The position numbers and the translations under genes were made by a program. From assembly GCF_000176135.1 (NCBI RefSeq), contig NZ_ACZN01000015.1:62001-126000 (forward strand): a stretch of 64,000 nt of DNA, in the 5' to 3' direction. Positions 36,359 to 45,573 of this stretch are shown here, in pieces (position 1 is the stretch's first letter; every line of letters begins with the position of its first letter). Source of the DNA: Vibrio coralliilyticus ATCC BAA-450 (lineage in GTDB: Bacteria; Pseudomonadota; Gammaproteobacteria; Enterobacterales; Vibrionaceae). The notes under the pieces are model-generated. The model was given only the letters and a program-made list of their open reading frames with translations. It did not search any database and was not told the origin of the DNA.

Positions 36359-37552
36359 ATGATTCGATTTTTGCTTTGTAGCTTTGCTCTTGTTTTACTC
36401 TATCCCACGGCCATAGACCTGTATCTGGTTGGTTTACCGCAAATCGCTCAGGATTTGAATGCAACAGAAGCCGAGCTGCACATTGCCTTTTCAATCTATC
36501 TGGCAGGCATGGCTACCACTATGCTAGTCGCAGGTCGAATTGCGGATTCATCGGGGAGAAAGCCAGTAGCAATTATCGGGGCCGCCATATTTATCGCAGC
36601 GTCCATTCTAGGCGGTACATCGACCCAAAGTACTGAGTTTCTCATCGCGAGATTTGCACAGGGTATCGGAGCTGGCTCGTGTTACGTCGTTGCATTTGCG
36701 ATTTTGCGCGATGTGCTAGACGACCAGCGAAGAGCCAAGGTTCTATCAATGATTAACGGCATCACTTGCATCGTGCCAGTCATTGCCCCCGTCATCGGCC
36801 ATTTGATCATGCTTCAATACCCTTGGCCTGCGCTTTTCACCACCATGTCCGGAATGGGTGTGATCGTCTGTCTTCTATCGCTCTTTGCTCTAAAAGAGAG
36901 CCGACCTAAGACCGCCAAGCAACCTTTGAATGAGCCCGCTAACTTAGAGAGTGAATCTTTTAAAGACAGTTACTTCTTGAGTCGTCTGATGGTGACTTCA
37001 TTTAGTGTCACCATGATCCTGACATACGTTAATGTTTCACCAATGCTGATTATGAGTGATATGGGTTTCGATCGCGGCGGCTATTCGACCGTTATGGCGC
37101 TCACTGCGTTAATCAGTATGCTCACGTCTTTCTCTGCGCCTCTCCTGCTGGCCCGATTTGAGCAGCGAAGTTTGAGCCTGTTATCCCAAACGTTTTTTGC
37201 GGCTTCCGCCACTACGTTAATCATCACTAACTTTATTCAATTGAGTCACATCGGGTACTTCATAGGCTTTGGGCTGTTGTGTGCTGGCTTTTCTCTCGGC
37301 TTTGGCGTGGCCATGAGCCAGGCACTCAGCCCTTTTTCTAAACGTGCCGGCGTTGCCAGCTCTTTATTGGGAATTTCACAAGTGTGCAGCTCAGCCTTCT
37401 ACATATGGTTAGCGGGTATTTTGGGCATAAGTGCTCTAAACATGCTGATAATAATACTGGCGGCAGGTAGCCTAATCAGCTTTGCTCTAATACTATGGAT
37501 ACCAAAACCGACACCACTACATCGTTATGAAGAAATCTCTGGCACGGCTTGA
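36359..37552 (+). CDS. mdtL: MFS multidrug efflux transporter MdtL
   Basis: 397 residues, twelve membrane segments of the Bcr/CflA drug:proton antiporter family. From [28 protein letters not shown] at the start to [14 protein letters not shown] near the end it is collinear with E. coli MdtL (YidY), and the conserved loop DSSGRKPV lies between helices 2 and 3. Exports chloramphenicol-type compounds in E. coli; the vibrio substrate is not known. It overlaps yidZ by 26 bases, as the two genes are also paired in E. coli. Confidence 0.9.
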   Translation: MIRFLLCSFALVLLYPTAIDLYLVGLPQIAQDLNATEAELHIAFSIYLAGMATTMLVAGRIADSSGRKPVAIIGAAIFIAASILGGTSTQSTEFLIARFAQGIGAGSCYVVAFAILRDVLDDQRRAKVLSMINGITCIVPVIAPVIGHLIMLQYPWPALFTTMSGMGVIVCLLSLFALKESRPKTAKQPLNEPANLESESFKDSYFLSRLMVTSFSVTMILTYVNVSPMLIMSDMGFDRGGYSTVMALTALISMLTSFSAPLLLARFEQRSLSLLSQTFFAASATTLIITNFIQLSHIGYFIGFGLLCAGFSLGFGVAMSQALSPFSKRAGVASSLLGISQVCSSAFYIWLAGILGISALNMLIIILAAGSLISFALILWIPKPTPLHRYEEISGTA

Positions 37553-38489
37553 TCTCAATTTACTGTTTACATTGCAGCTTCTGCTTCAGGAGCTGAGTGT
37601 TTCCAGAACAGCGAAAAAGCTCAATGTTACGCCTTCGACCGTGAGTAAATCACTGGGGAAGCTGCGGGATTGGTTTGATGATCCTTTGTTTGTCAAAACT
37701 CCAACCGGACTGGCACCCACACCGCTGACCCTCAGTATGGAGCAAGACCTCAATGATTGGCTGCAAATCGGTGCCCAGATTGCAGAAAAGCGTACTCAAG
37801 AGTCTACGAAAGGGATTCAGTTTCATCTCGCGATAGAGTCACCTTTATTACTGACTTTACTCGGTGAGCTTCTTCAGCAGATACATGAACGCTACCCACA
37901 GGCCAAAATCAAAACCAGCAACTGGGATTACGACTCACTTGAGACCATCATCCGCGGCGACGCAGACATCGGTTTTACCGGTCGGGAAAGTCATCCCCGC
38001 TCTAAAGAGTCACTGGATCTTCTCCCCTACTTTGTGGATTACGAAGTCCTGTTTACCGATCTACCTAAAGTCTATTTACGTGATGACCACCCAGCGCTTA
38101 AGCAAGAATGGAATCTGGATACCTTTCTTCGTTATACCCACATTAACATCCTGTGGGAGAAGAGTGAGACTTGGGCACTTGATGACGTCCTTGAGGAACA
38201 AGGCCTGAGCCGATCCAGTACGTTAACCATGGCAAGCTTTGAGCAATCTCTGTTTATGGCAGCGCAATCTGGCCATGAGTACATCACTACCGCCCCAAAT
38301 TACTGCAAGCATTACGTCAAACAGTTACACCCTAACCTCACCAGTTTACCTATCCCTGTTGAAGAAGAGTTTAAGCAAAAGTTGATGATTCCATTTACGT
38401 TAATTTGGCATAAGCGCAACGCATACAACCCGAAAATCACTTGGTTGCGAGAAAACATTAAGCAACTTAGTATGCGCAATCACACTTAA
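37527..38489 (+). CDS. yidZ: LysR-family regulator YidZ
   Basis: 320 residues. N-terminal helix-turn-helix ([24 protein letters not shown], about 24-47) and a C-terminal effector domain. The sequence tracks E. coli YidZ closely ([31 protein letters not shown]). In E. coli YidZ has been linked to anaerobic nitric-oxide resistance. Its start lies inside mdtL, so it is expressed with that gene. Effector unknown. Confidence 0.88.
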   Translation: MKKSLARLDLNLLFTLQLLLQELSVSRTAKKLNVTPSTVSKSLGKLRDWFDDPLFVKTPTGLAPTPLTLSMEQDLNDWLQIGAQIAEKRTQESTKGIQFHLAIESPLLLTLLGELLQQIHERYPQAKIKTSNWDYDSLETIIRGDADIGFTGRESHPRSKESLDLLPYFVDYEVLFTDLPKVYLRDDHPALKQEWNLDTFLRYTHINILWEKSETWALDDVLEEQGLSRSSTLTMASFEQSLFMAAQSGHEYITTAPNYCKHYVKQLHPNLTSLPIPVEEEFKQKLMIPFTLIWHKRNAYNPKITWLRENIKQLSMRNHT

Positions 38490-38508
38490 TCGAAGCGGAA
38501 TACAAGAC

Positions 38509-39309
38509 ATGGAATTGGACATCTATCAAGTCGACTCATTTACCACCGAAACTTTCAAAGGCAATCCAGCGGGTGTCTGCATTACGGACCAGCCACTTGA
38601 GGAGTCATTGATGTTTGCTATTGCCGCAGAAATGGCGGTGTCTGAAACGGCGTTTTTGTCCTTGAGCGATATGCGATTGCGCTGGTTCACACCTGAAGTA
38701 GAAGTCAAACTGTGCGGGCACGGCACGCTTGCTGTTGCCCATGTCCTAAAGCAACAAGGAAAGATTGCAACTGGCGACAGCATTACCTTTAATACCCTTT
38801 CCGGTTTGCTGAGTGTGAAGGTGTTAAGTTCGACTTATGAGTTGGACTTCCCAGCGCCCGAATTGGAATACAACCAACATTGCTCTGAAGAGAGACTCAA
38901 TGCACTCGGGTTATCTGAACAACAGGTTGTCTCCTACTGTCAGTTTGATTCTAAAGAGCTGTTTGAGCTTACCAACGAACAAGCGGTGCATGACCTAAGC
39001 CCGGACTTTTCTTCATTGATTAGACAACCGGGGCGAGGGATCATCGTCACCGCTCAATCAACTCAGTCCAATAGCGATATCATCTCTCGCTACTTTGCGC
39101 CTTGGGTCGGCGTCAATGAAGATCCGGTGACAGGTTCAGCGCACTGTGCACTGGCTGAGTTCTGGGCAGGAAAAATCGACAAGCCTGTACTCACCGCCTA
39201 CCAAGCATCCTCAAGGGGCGGCTATCTGGATATCGAACGAGTGGAAAGTGGGCGAGTCACGCTTTCTGGTAGCGCAGTGATTGCGCTCAAAGGCACACTA
39301 TTTATCTGA
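38509..39309 (+). CDS. PhzF-family isomerase/epimerase
   Basis: 266 residues of the diaminopimelate-epimerase-like fold. The catalytic Glu is in MAVSETAFL, with the typical KLCGHGTLA and NEDPVTGSAHCALAEFW segments, all intact. PhzF itself acts in phenazine synthesis, but stand-alone family members in vibrios have unknown substrates; no phenazine genes are nearby. It starts 20 bases after yidZ, so it probably belongs to the mdtL-yidZ operon and may modify an aromatic or keto compound related to the exported one. Confidence 0.85.
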   Translation: MELDIYQVDSFTTETFKGNPAGVCITDQPLEESLMFAIAAEMAVSETAFLSLSDMRLRWFTPEVEVKLCGHGTLAVAHVLKQQGKIATGDSITFNTLSGLLSVKVLSSTYELDFPAPELEYNQHCSEERLNALGLSEQQVVSYCQFDSKELFELTNEQAVHDLSPDFSSLIRQPGRGIIVTAQSTQSNSDIISRYFAPWVGVNEDPVTGSAHCALAEFWAGKIDKPVLTAYQASSRGGYLDIERVESGRVTLSGSAVIALKGTLFI

Positions 39310-39320
39310 TTTTAGATACA

Positions 39321-39349
39321 AAAAAGCAGCCTATGTGGCTGCTTTTTTA
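39321..39349. terminator. bidirectional terminator
   Basis: AAAAAGCAGCC (39321-39331) pairs with GGCTGCTTTTT (39337-39347) between convergent PhzF and rluB genes. Confidence 0.9.
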
Positions 39350-39358
39350 TTCATATTT

Positions 39359-40303
39359 CTAACGCTGGCGCTGTTTATTACGAGCACCTTGCTCGCCTGC
39401 ACCTTTACGCGGTTTACGACGAGCTGGATTGTTGCTACGTCCACCACCGTTGTTCATTCGCTCTTCATGACGCTTAACTGCGCGACGAATTTTCTGGCTA
39501 CGAGAACGCTCTCGCTTACGTGACGTGTTAGCTTTGTTTTCGTCAAGCATGGTCTCTTTTTCAGGACGCAGCTCTACCAATTCACGTAGGTAGTTTACCT
39601 CTTTAAGGTCTAGCTCCATCCATCCGCCACGAGGCAGTTTCTTATCAAGGAAGATATCACCGTAACGAACACGCTTCAGGCGGCTAACCGTACAGTCTTG
39701 AGATTCCCACAAACGACGCACTTCGCGGTTACGACCTTCGTTGATCACAACGTAGAAAGTGTGGTTCATACCATCACCGCCTGCGTAAACAACGTCTTCA
39801 AATCGCGCTAAGCCATCTTCAAGCTCTACACCACCAACTAGGTTGCGGATTTTCTTCTCGTCAACGTCACCAAATACACGCACAAGGTATTCACGCTCAA
39901 CCTGACGACTTGGGTGCATCAAACGGTTAGCAAGCTCACCATCGGTTGTGAATAGTAGTAGGCCAGATGTGTTCGCATCCAGACGACCAACAGAAATCCA
40001 ACGAGAACCACGGATTTTTGGCAGACGGTCAAATACAGTTCGACGACCTTCTGGGTCATGACGAGTACACAGCTCACCCTCAGGTTTGTAGTACGCAAGT
40101 ACACGACAAACCACTTCTTCCTGCGCCTTCGCAGAAACAGTGTGGCCGTCAATACGAACTACCGCATTCTCGTCTTCTAGTCGTTCACCAAGCTTAGCAA
40201 CAACGCCGTTCACACTCACGCGACCCGCTTTGATCAAAGCTTCAAGTTCGCGTCGTGAGCCATGGCCTGCTCGCGCTAATACTTTCTGTAATTTTTCGTT
40301 CAT
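39359..40303 (-). CDS. rluB: 23S rRNA pseudouridine synthase B
   Basis: 314 residues. S4 RNA-binding domain at the N-terminus ([21 protein letters not shown]) and the RsuA-type catalytic domain with Asp in [12 protein letters not shown]. It makes pseudouridine 2605 in 23S rRNA. The C-terminal 60 residues are extremely basic (Arg/Lys/Gly/Asn), typical of the vibrio/enterobacterial RluB tail. ATG 40303 is preferred to the adjacent upstream TTG. Confidence 0.92.
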   Translation of the reverse strand: MNEKLQKVLARAGHGSRRELEALIKAGRVSVNGVVAKLGERLEDENAVVRIDGHTVSAKAQEEVVCRVLAYYKPEGELCTRHDPEGRRTVFDRLPKIRGSRWISVGRLDANTSGLLLFTTDGELANRLMHPSRQVEREYLVRVFGDVDEKKIRNLVGGVELEDGLARFEDVVYAGGDGMNHTFYVVINEGRNREVRRLWESQDCTVSRLKRVRYGDIFLDKKLPRGGWMELDLKEVNYLRELVELRPEKETMLDENKANTSRKRERSRSQKIRRAVKRHEERMNNGGGRSNNPARRKPRKGAGEQGARNKQRQR

Positions 40304-40490
40304 CAATCTACCTTTGTGTCGTCTTCTCAGACGTCGATTCTATTTTGCGACCCTAAATCGCGGTCGCGTATTATCGCAAATTCTCTAAAAAAACGCATGC
40401 ATTATTTTTACTTTTGACACCAATCTAAGGTGGCAAAAAATTGAATAATCGTAAGGTTTTATATCCATGAAATACATGTCAATGCCGCCA

Positions 40491-42857
40491 CTAGCGGCCT
40501 GAGTGCGGCGATCCTACTATTTTGGCTTCCGGTTCAGCTTGCCCCCATTGTTGACCTTCCAGCATTTGCAGCCAGCTAGTCAATTTGTCAGCAGGTTGTG
40601 GTCTACTTATAAAATACCCCTGCGCATGATCACAGCCATTGGCGACCAACCAATCCAGCGAGGCTTGGTCTTCGACACCTTCCGCGACCGTTTTAAGCCC
40701 AAAGCGTTTGGCGAGCTTTATCGTCGATTGTGCAATCGTCTGGTCTTGCTGATCACTGGCAACATTGAGGATGAAAGATTTGTCTATTTTCAGTTCCGTT
40801 GCGGGTAAATGTTTCAGTTGTGACAAGGACGAATAACCCGTGCCGTAATCATCAATTGAAATAGACAGCCCCCTCTCAGACAGTCGGCTGAGTATCGACA
40901 AAGCGTATTCAGGGTCTTCCGCCAGCGCACTTTCTGTGACTTCAATTGTAACCTCGTTTTCACTGCAGTCGGACTGGGATAGGAAAGTCAGTATTTTGTC
41001 GTCAAAGTTCTTCTGCTTGAGGTTAACCGCAGAGATGTTGATCGCCACACCTAATTCGAATCCGAGCTCTCGCCAGACTTGTAGTTGCTGCAAAGCACTG
41101 CGCATGACCCAGTCAGTCAACGCATCTATCTGACCAGTGGTTTCAGCAATTTCAATAAATTCATCCGGTGGGATCATCCCCAGTTCTGGATGAATCCATC
41201 TTACTAACGCTTCGACTTTATCGACCTGCGAAGTCTTAAGGTTCAGTTTTGGTTGGAAGTGCAGTATCAGTTGGTCACCTTGAATGGCTTCCGTTAGCTC
41301 ATGGGTTAAGCGAACACGATTGATAGCGCTTTCTGCCATACTGGATGCAAATTCAAGGCTTGGAACTCTCATCTTCATCGCTTGTTGTAAGGCAATACCG
41401 GCGTTGTGTAGCAACTGACGGGCGGTTTCACCATGCTTAGGATAGCGGCAGTACCCTGACACCGTATGCACCGTCACCGAAATACGTTGTAAACTGAACG
41501 CTCCAGCCAAACATTGTAGAACCACATTGGCGCTGTGTTCATCCGACTGTTTGGTATTACATTGGGAGAGCAAAGCAAATTCTGAGGACTCGAGTTGATA
41601 AAATTGTGCTTTCTCTTCCAACGCCATTAATCGGCTTGCCGCCGCAACCTGAAGCTCTTCGCCAGTGTCTAACCCGAGACTGTAATTTAATTCTTCAAAT
41701 TCCAAGACTCTGAAACGGATGAGTAAAAATCCGTCACATGATTTATTGATGAGATCGGCAATATCTTCAAACAACTTTTTCTTATTCAGCATTTTTGTTA
41801 GATCAGAGTGATAAGCGCGGTAGTTTAACTCAGCCTGTCGGTCGTTAACGGCCTGATTCATTAGGTTAAATTCATGGGCTAATACGCCAAGCTCATCTTT
41901 ACGATTCACCACCAAGGCGTCACTGTTTTCCCCTTGAGCAATTTGCTTAGCTTTACTAACAAGTCCCTGCAATGGCTTAGCGATGCTTTTTGATAGTAAA
42001 AAGGCAGCGACGATCGAACAACCAAACGTCACCAAGACGATCAACATGATCTGTAGCCATCGGTTTTGTAGTGTTGCGAATAAGTCCGCTCTGGAGAGAT
42101 AAAGGGATGCGATGAGATCTTTTTCGTCTTTAAAGCCAATCGCCACCTCAGTCGCAATAGTGTGTGCATCCGATTGTTGAGGCTCTATCGCGGAAGAGCC
42201 ATTGCCCGCCTCTTCTACACTGCTGGCAAGCAATGACCATTGCCCGCTCTCCTGATAACCGATATCGACATTCATACCTGTCAGTAGCGCGAGTCGCTGC
42301 GCTAAAGTCTGGTCGATAGCAAAACCAAAACCTATCCAAGCGACCGTTTCAGCACCACTTTGGACTGGAACCAATACTAATTGAAACACCGCTCCCTGAT
42401 AGTCATAGAGTATTGGGCGGTCCTCATCTGGAGCAGCGGTTTCCTCCATGGTCAGCATGTTGTTTTCTGTATCGGCACGGGTTCGATTAGTGCCTTTGTC
42501 GTAAACCAGCTTGCCGATGAAATTACCATTCTCATCAACTGCAATCGCCAAGTCGGCAGAAATCCGCTGGCGATGATTATTCAACGCCACTAAGAAACTG
42601 CGCGCGTCCTCTCTCAAAGCCTGTTTAAGGCCAAAATCTTTTGCGACGGTCTGAGCAAACCCGGTTAAATTACGCGTACGTTGTTCAAACTGGTTTTCAA
42701 ACACCGCCTTTGCTGTGCTGAGGTGTATTTGCGCTCGCTCTTCTCTTTCTTTTTCATTCGATTGGAAAATGGAGTAAAACAAAATGCATTGAACAGCGAT
42801 CAACACCGCGAGAAAAGAGAACAGTATTTGAGTCTGGATACTTTTAAATTGATTCAT
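40491..42857 (-). CDS. Cache-type sensor / HAMP / degenerate GGDEF / intact EAL phosphodiesterase
   Basis: 788 residues: membrane helix (about 8-28), periplasmic sensor (30-270, dCache-like), second helix (272-294), HAMP (about 295-347), GGDEF domain (about 350-510) and EAL domain (about 530-770). The cyclase motif reads SSEF (near residue 423), so the GGDEF is probably inactive. The EAL parts KVEALVRW, DDYGTGYSSL, ELKIDKSF and AEGVEDQ are all canonical. Overall a c-di-GMP phosphodiesterase. Its start overlaps the stop of a cupredoxin gene by four bases (ATGA), so it is probably translated with that protein and may sense it in the periplasm. Confidence 0.88.
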   Translation of the reverse strand: MNQFKSIQTQILFSFLAVLIAVQCILFYSIFQSNEKEREERAQIHLSTAKAVFENQFEQRTRNLTGFAQTVAKDFGLKQALREDARSFLVALNNHRQRISADLAIAVDENGNFIGKLVYDKGTNRTRADTENNMLTMEETAAPDEDRPILYDYQGAVFQLVLVPVQSGAETVAWIGFGFAIDQTLAQRLALLTGMNVDIGYQESGQWSLLASSVEEAGNGSSAIEPQQSDAHTIATEVAIGFKDEKDLIASLYLSRADLFATLQNRWLQIMLIVLVTFGCSIVAAFLLSKSIAKPLQGLVSKAKQIAQGENSDALVVNRKDELGVLAHEFNLMNQAVNDRQAELNYRAYHSDLTKMLNKKKLFEDIADLINKSCDGFLLIRFRVLEFEELNYSLGLDTGEELQVAAASRLMALEEKAQFYQLESSEFALLSQCNTKQSDEHSANVVLQCLAGAFSLQRISVTVHTVSGYCRYPKHGETARQLLHNAGIALQQAMKMRVPSLEFASSMAESAINRVRLTHELTEAIQGDQLILHFQPKLNLKTSQVDKVEALVRWIHPELGMIPPDEFIEIAETTGQIDALTDWVMRSALQQLQVWRELGFELGVAINISAVNLKQKNFDDKILTFLSQSDCSENEVTIEVTESALAEDPEYALSILSRLSERGLSISIDDYGTGYSSLSQLKHLPATELKIDKSFILNVASDQQDQTIAQSTIKLAKRFGLKTVAEGVEDQASLDWLVANGCDHAQGYFISRPQPADKLTSWLQMLEGQQWGQAEPEAKIVGSPHSGR

Positions 42858-43495
42858 TTATAGGACCCGTAGAAATCAATCATCTGAGCATTTTTCTGCT
42901 TCGGTATCGGTGACATTTTCTTGGTTAACGCCAGTTCAAATTCTTGGTCACCCGCCACTTCCGTTTGCAGCGTTTCGTTCATCTGTGGGTGCCAAGCCGT
43001 TAACGTCACATTTTCCAAACCGTCTGGTAGCGTTATTCTGGCAACCCCTGACTTACCGGTAATGGTGTAATAAGGAGTATCGACAACCTTGATGTAACCA
43101 CTCATCCAGTCATGAATGTTACATCCCATGGCGACCACGCCTTCACTAGGAAAAGATTTCTCAACACCCTGTTCAGAAGCACGAATCACAAAAGAAAAAT
43201 CGAGTGGACCCGTAATGGAATAAATATGGTGGGAGATGTCGTCTTTGTTGGTAAATAGAACGGGCTGGTTGACTCTTACTACTGAAATATAAGGCTTAAA
43301 AGCACGGCCGTTTTGAGATACTTCGGTCACTAACGTTTCGTTAGTTGTCGTTTCCTCAGCGGGTAAGTTGGAAGCGGTAACATAGACCACGGCATCTTTT
43401 ACTGGTTTGCCATTACTTTGTACAACGCGCACTTCGAGAGGTGCAGCAGAAGAAATAGCGGGAAACAAGAATAGAATAAGAAGCAAATGACGCAT
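42854..43495 (-). CDS. periplasmic cupredoxin-like copper protein
   Basis: 213 residues with a signal peptide (MRHLLLILFLFPAISSA, cleavage near 17). A cupredoxin fold is suggested by candidate copper ligands H89 or H90 (DISHHIYS), C125, H128 and M131 (MGCNIHDWMSG), the type 1 copper pattern. It resembles proteins annotated as methylamine utilization, but no mau genes are near. ATG 43495 is chosen because the first ten codons of the longer frame do not look like signal sequence. Four-base overlap with the GGDEF/EAL gene indicates a joint function; electron transfer or copper sensing to that sensor is an inference. Confidence 0.82.
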   Translation of the reverse strand: MRHLLLILFLFPAISSAAPLEVRVVQSNGKPVKDAVVYVTASNLPAEETTTNETLVTEVSQNGRAFKPYISVVRVNQPVLFTNKDDISHHIYSITGPLDFSFVIRASEQGVEKSFPSEGVVAMGCNIHDWMSGYIKVVDTPYYTITGKSGVARITLPDGLENVTLTAWHPQMNETLQTEVAGDQEFELALTKKMSPIPKQKNAQMIDFYGSYK

Positions 43496-43622
43496 ATTGC
43501 ATATCTGATTTATTAGACTTAACAATCAGCATAGCAGTCACTTGGGATTTTTGCGGGTTAAAAGAGCATAGGTATCAACACACTATGCTCTGCTCATTGA
43601 AGTTTTTGCGAAAGCGAAGTTG

Positions 43623-44243
43623 CTACTCGAATGCAGCAGGGTCGCCCGAACCAACGCGGGCAATGACAGGCTCATCATCACTGAAATCGACTACAGTCGT
43701 TGGCTGCTCACCAAGGTAACCACCATTGAGGATACAGTCCACCGCGTGCTCAAGTTTATCGCGAATCTCTTCTGGGTCTGATTCAGTAACATCATTACCC
43801 GGAAGAATTAAGGACGTCGACATCAAAGGTTCACCAAGCGCTTCCAGTAAATCCAGCGCAATCTGGTTGTCTGGTACACGGATACCAATCGTCTTACGTT
43901 TAGAGTTCATCAAACGACGCGGTACTTCTTTCGTCCCTTTGAAGATAAACGTGTAAGGCCCTGGCGTATTGTTCTTTAGTAATCGAAACGCGGTGTTGTC
44001 GACACGAGCGTAAAGAGACAGCTCTGAAAGATCGCGACAAAGCAATGTAAAGTTGTGCTTTTCGTCCAATCGACGAATCTTACAAATTCGCTCTAAAGCC
44101 TGTTTATTTTCTAGCTGACAGCCCAATGCATAACCGGAGTCTGTCGGATAGATAACCACACCGCCATTACGAATGATTGCCACAGCCTGATTGATCAAGC
44201 GAGCCTGGGGGTTTTCTGGGTGAACGTAAAAAAACTGGCTCAT
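43623..44243 (-). CDS. yciO: YciO, Sua5/YrdC-family protein
   Basis: 206 residues of the YrdC/Sua5 fold (VVIYPTDSGYALGC, KNNTPGPYTFIFKGT), matching YciO rather than the tRNA-modifying TsaC, which is related to it. The exact role of YciO is unsettled. It lies 90 bases downstream of rnm on the same strand, next to the trp operon, the same neighbourhood as in E. coli. Confidence 0.88.
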   Translation of the reverse strand: MSQFFYVHPENPQARLINQAVAIIRNGGVVIYPTDSGYALGCQLENKQALERICKIRRLDEKHNFTLLCRDLSELSLYARVDNTAFRLLKNNTPGPYTFIFKGTKEVPRRLMNSKRKTIGIRVPDNQIALDLLEALGEPLMSTSLILPGNDVTESDPEEIRDKLEHAVDCILNGGYLGEQPTTVVDFSDDEPVIARVGSGDPAAFE

Positions 44244-44333
44244 TGTAATTCCTCATCATCGAGTCTCTCGACTCTATATTTGTAACGTATTGATTTAATA
44301 GCAATCTAAGTCACTAATCGCCACAACCTATGG

Positions 44334-45185
44334 TCAATCAGCTTGCGAAGGCTCAATACCCCAATCTTTCCATACAGGTTCTACACCTGATGGCAGCCAC
44401 AAATTCCTGCCCAGCTCCATCCAAGGAGACGGATAATGGAAGTCACTGCCTTGAGACGCTAATAGTTTGTATTGTATAGCATAATCCGCCAAGTTGCGCC
44501 TTTCTTGTTGGCCCTGTTGTGGTTGGGCTACTTCCATCGCATCACCACCCGCTTCAACAAATGCTGCGAGCAGTCGCTTAATCCATTTTGCGGTGAGATC
44601 ATAGCGCCCAGGGTGCGCAAGTACTGCTTGTCCGCCCGCACTGTGAATGGCATTGACAGCGTCAGCCATCGAACACCAACTCGGTGGTACATAACCTGGG
44701 TTATTGCGAGTCAGGTATTTCTTAAATACCTGTTGCATGGTTTTGGCGTAGCCGTTGTCCACCAGCCATTTCGCAAAATGCGCTCGCGTGATAGGTGCAT
44801 CACCAGCAATGGCTTGCACCTCTTCGAGCACCCCTTCTCGGGTCGCTTTACTCAGGCGATGAGCGATCATTTCTGCTCGCCCTTCACGGTGCTTTTTCTG
44901 CTGTTCGATTAACTGAGCCAACTCGGCGGACTGCGGGTCTATATTCAACCCAACAATGTGGATGTCTTTGTTTTGCCACACCGTGGATATTTCAATACCG
45001 TTAATGATTGTTATGGGTAGCTGGTTGTCTTGAACATACTGATGCGCAATCTCTAAACCATCTACCGTATCGTGATCGGTAATCGCCAGCACATCGATAT
45101 CAAAACCGAGCGCTCTGTCTATCAATTCGTTAGCAGGTAATCGTCCGTCAGAGGCCGTGGTATGGCTGTGTAAATCAATTCTCAT
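44334..45185 (-). CDS. rnm: PHP-domain 5'-3' exoribonuclease (RNase AM, YciV/TrpH)
   Basis: 283 residues of the PHP phosphoesterase family: HSHTTASDG (6-14), TDHDTVDG and [11 protein letters not shown], then LAHPGRYDL and GSDFHYP, all metal-binding motifs intact. E. coli Rnm matures 5' ends of 5S and 23S rRNA and acts on short RNA. It is transcribed away from the trp operon. The shared gap contains the TrpR operator 34 bases from its start, so TrpR could affect it. Confidence 0.88.
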   Translation of the reverse strand: MRIDLHSHTTASDGRLPANELIDRALGFDIDVLAITDHDTVDGLEIAHQYVQDNQLPITIINGIEISTVWQNKDIHIVGLNIDPQSAELAQLIEQQKKHREGRAEMIAHRLSKATREGVLEEVQAIAGDAPITRAHFAKWLVDNGYAKTMQQVFKKYLTRNNPGYVPPSWCSMADAVNAIHSAGGQAVLAHPGRYDLTAKWIKRLLAAFVEAGGDAMEVAQPQQGQQERRNLADYAIQYKLLASQGSDFHYPSPWMELGRNLWLPSGVEPVWKDWGIEPSQAD

Positions 45186-45201
45186 AAATGTGTTTTTTTA
45201 G

Positions 45202-45233
45202 TTGACTTTTTACCTCTGCACTAGTTAACTAGT
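45202..45233 (+). promoter_or_regulatory. trp promoter with TrpR operator
   Basis: -35 TTGACT (45202-45207), 17-base spacer and -10 TTAACT (45225-45230). The perfect 14-bp palindrome ACTAGTTAACTAGT (45220-45233) covers the -10 and equals the core of the E. coli trp operator, so repression by TrpR with tryptophan is expected. Confidence 0.9.
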
Positions 45234-45267
45234 ACACAAATACGAAGTACCTGAATTAAGGCTCACT

Positions 45268-45393
45268 ATGTTACAAGAAATTAACCAAAACCAGAAAGCG
45301 AATATTGCAGCTGACTCTTTACGTGACAGTTCTGCAGACCTTGCTTGGTGGCGCACTTGGACAAGTTCTTGGTGGGCTAACGTATACTTTTAA
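45268..45393 (+). CDS. trpL: trp operon leader peptide
   Basis: 41 residues with tryptophans at 27, 28, 31, 35 and 36, in an LAWWRTWTSSWW stretch, a strong stall signal when charged tRNA-Trp is low. TAAGG (45257-45261) precedes the ATG at 45268. The stop lies 20 bases before the attenuator stem. Longer than the 14-residue E. coli leader, with five Trp instead of two. Confidence 0.92.
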   Translation: MLQEINQNQKANIAADSLRDSSADLAWWRTWTSSWWANVYF

Positions 45394-45413
45394 TTTACCA
45401 AATTAATGTTACC

Positions 45414-45445
45414 AAGCCCGCTACTAAAGCGGGCTTTTTGTTTTG
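45414..45445 (+). promoter_or_regulatory. trp attenuator
   Basis: AAGCCCGCT (45414-45422) and AGCGGGCTT (45428-45436) form the terminator stem, followed by TTTGTTTT. The 5' arm can instead pair with GGGCT just upstream (within trpL, GGTGGGCT), giving an antiterminator when ribosomes stall at the Trp codons. Confidence 0.88.
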
Positions 45446-45573
45446 TCGGATACTCAGCACTCAACTGGTCAAACATTCATCAAATAGAGCAAATTCCACA
45501 TTGGGTGAACGTTTTCTTTGTGCGACTATGTACGGCAGGAAGTAAAAAAGATTACAAATGAAAAGGAGGTCTT

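Noticed and set aside
40347..40367. Inverted repeat GCGACC/GGTCGC upstream of rluB
   Set aside because: Only six bases per arm with a nine-base spacer and no T run; too weak to call.
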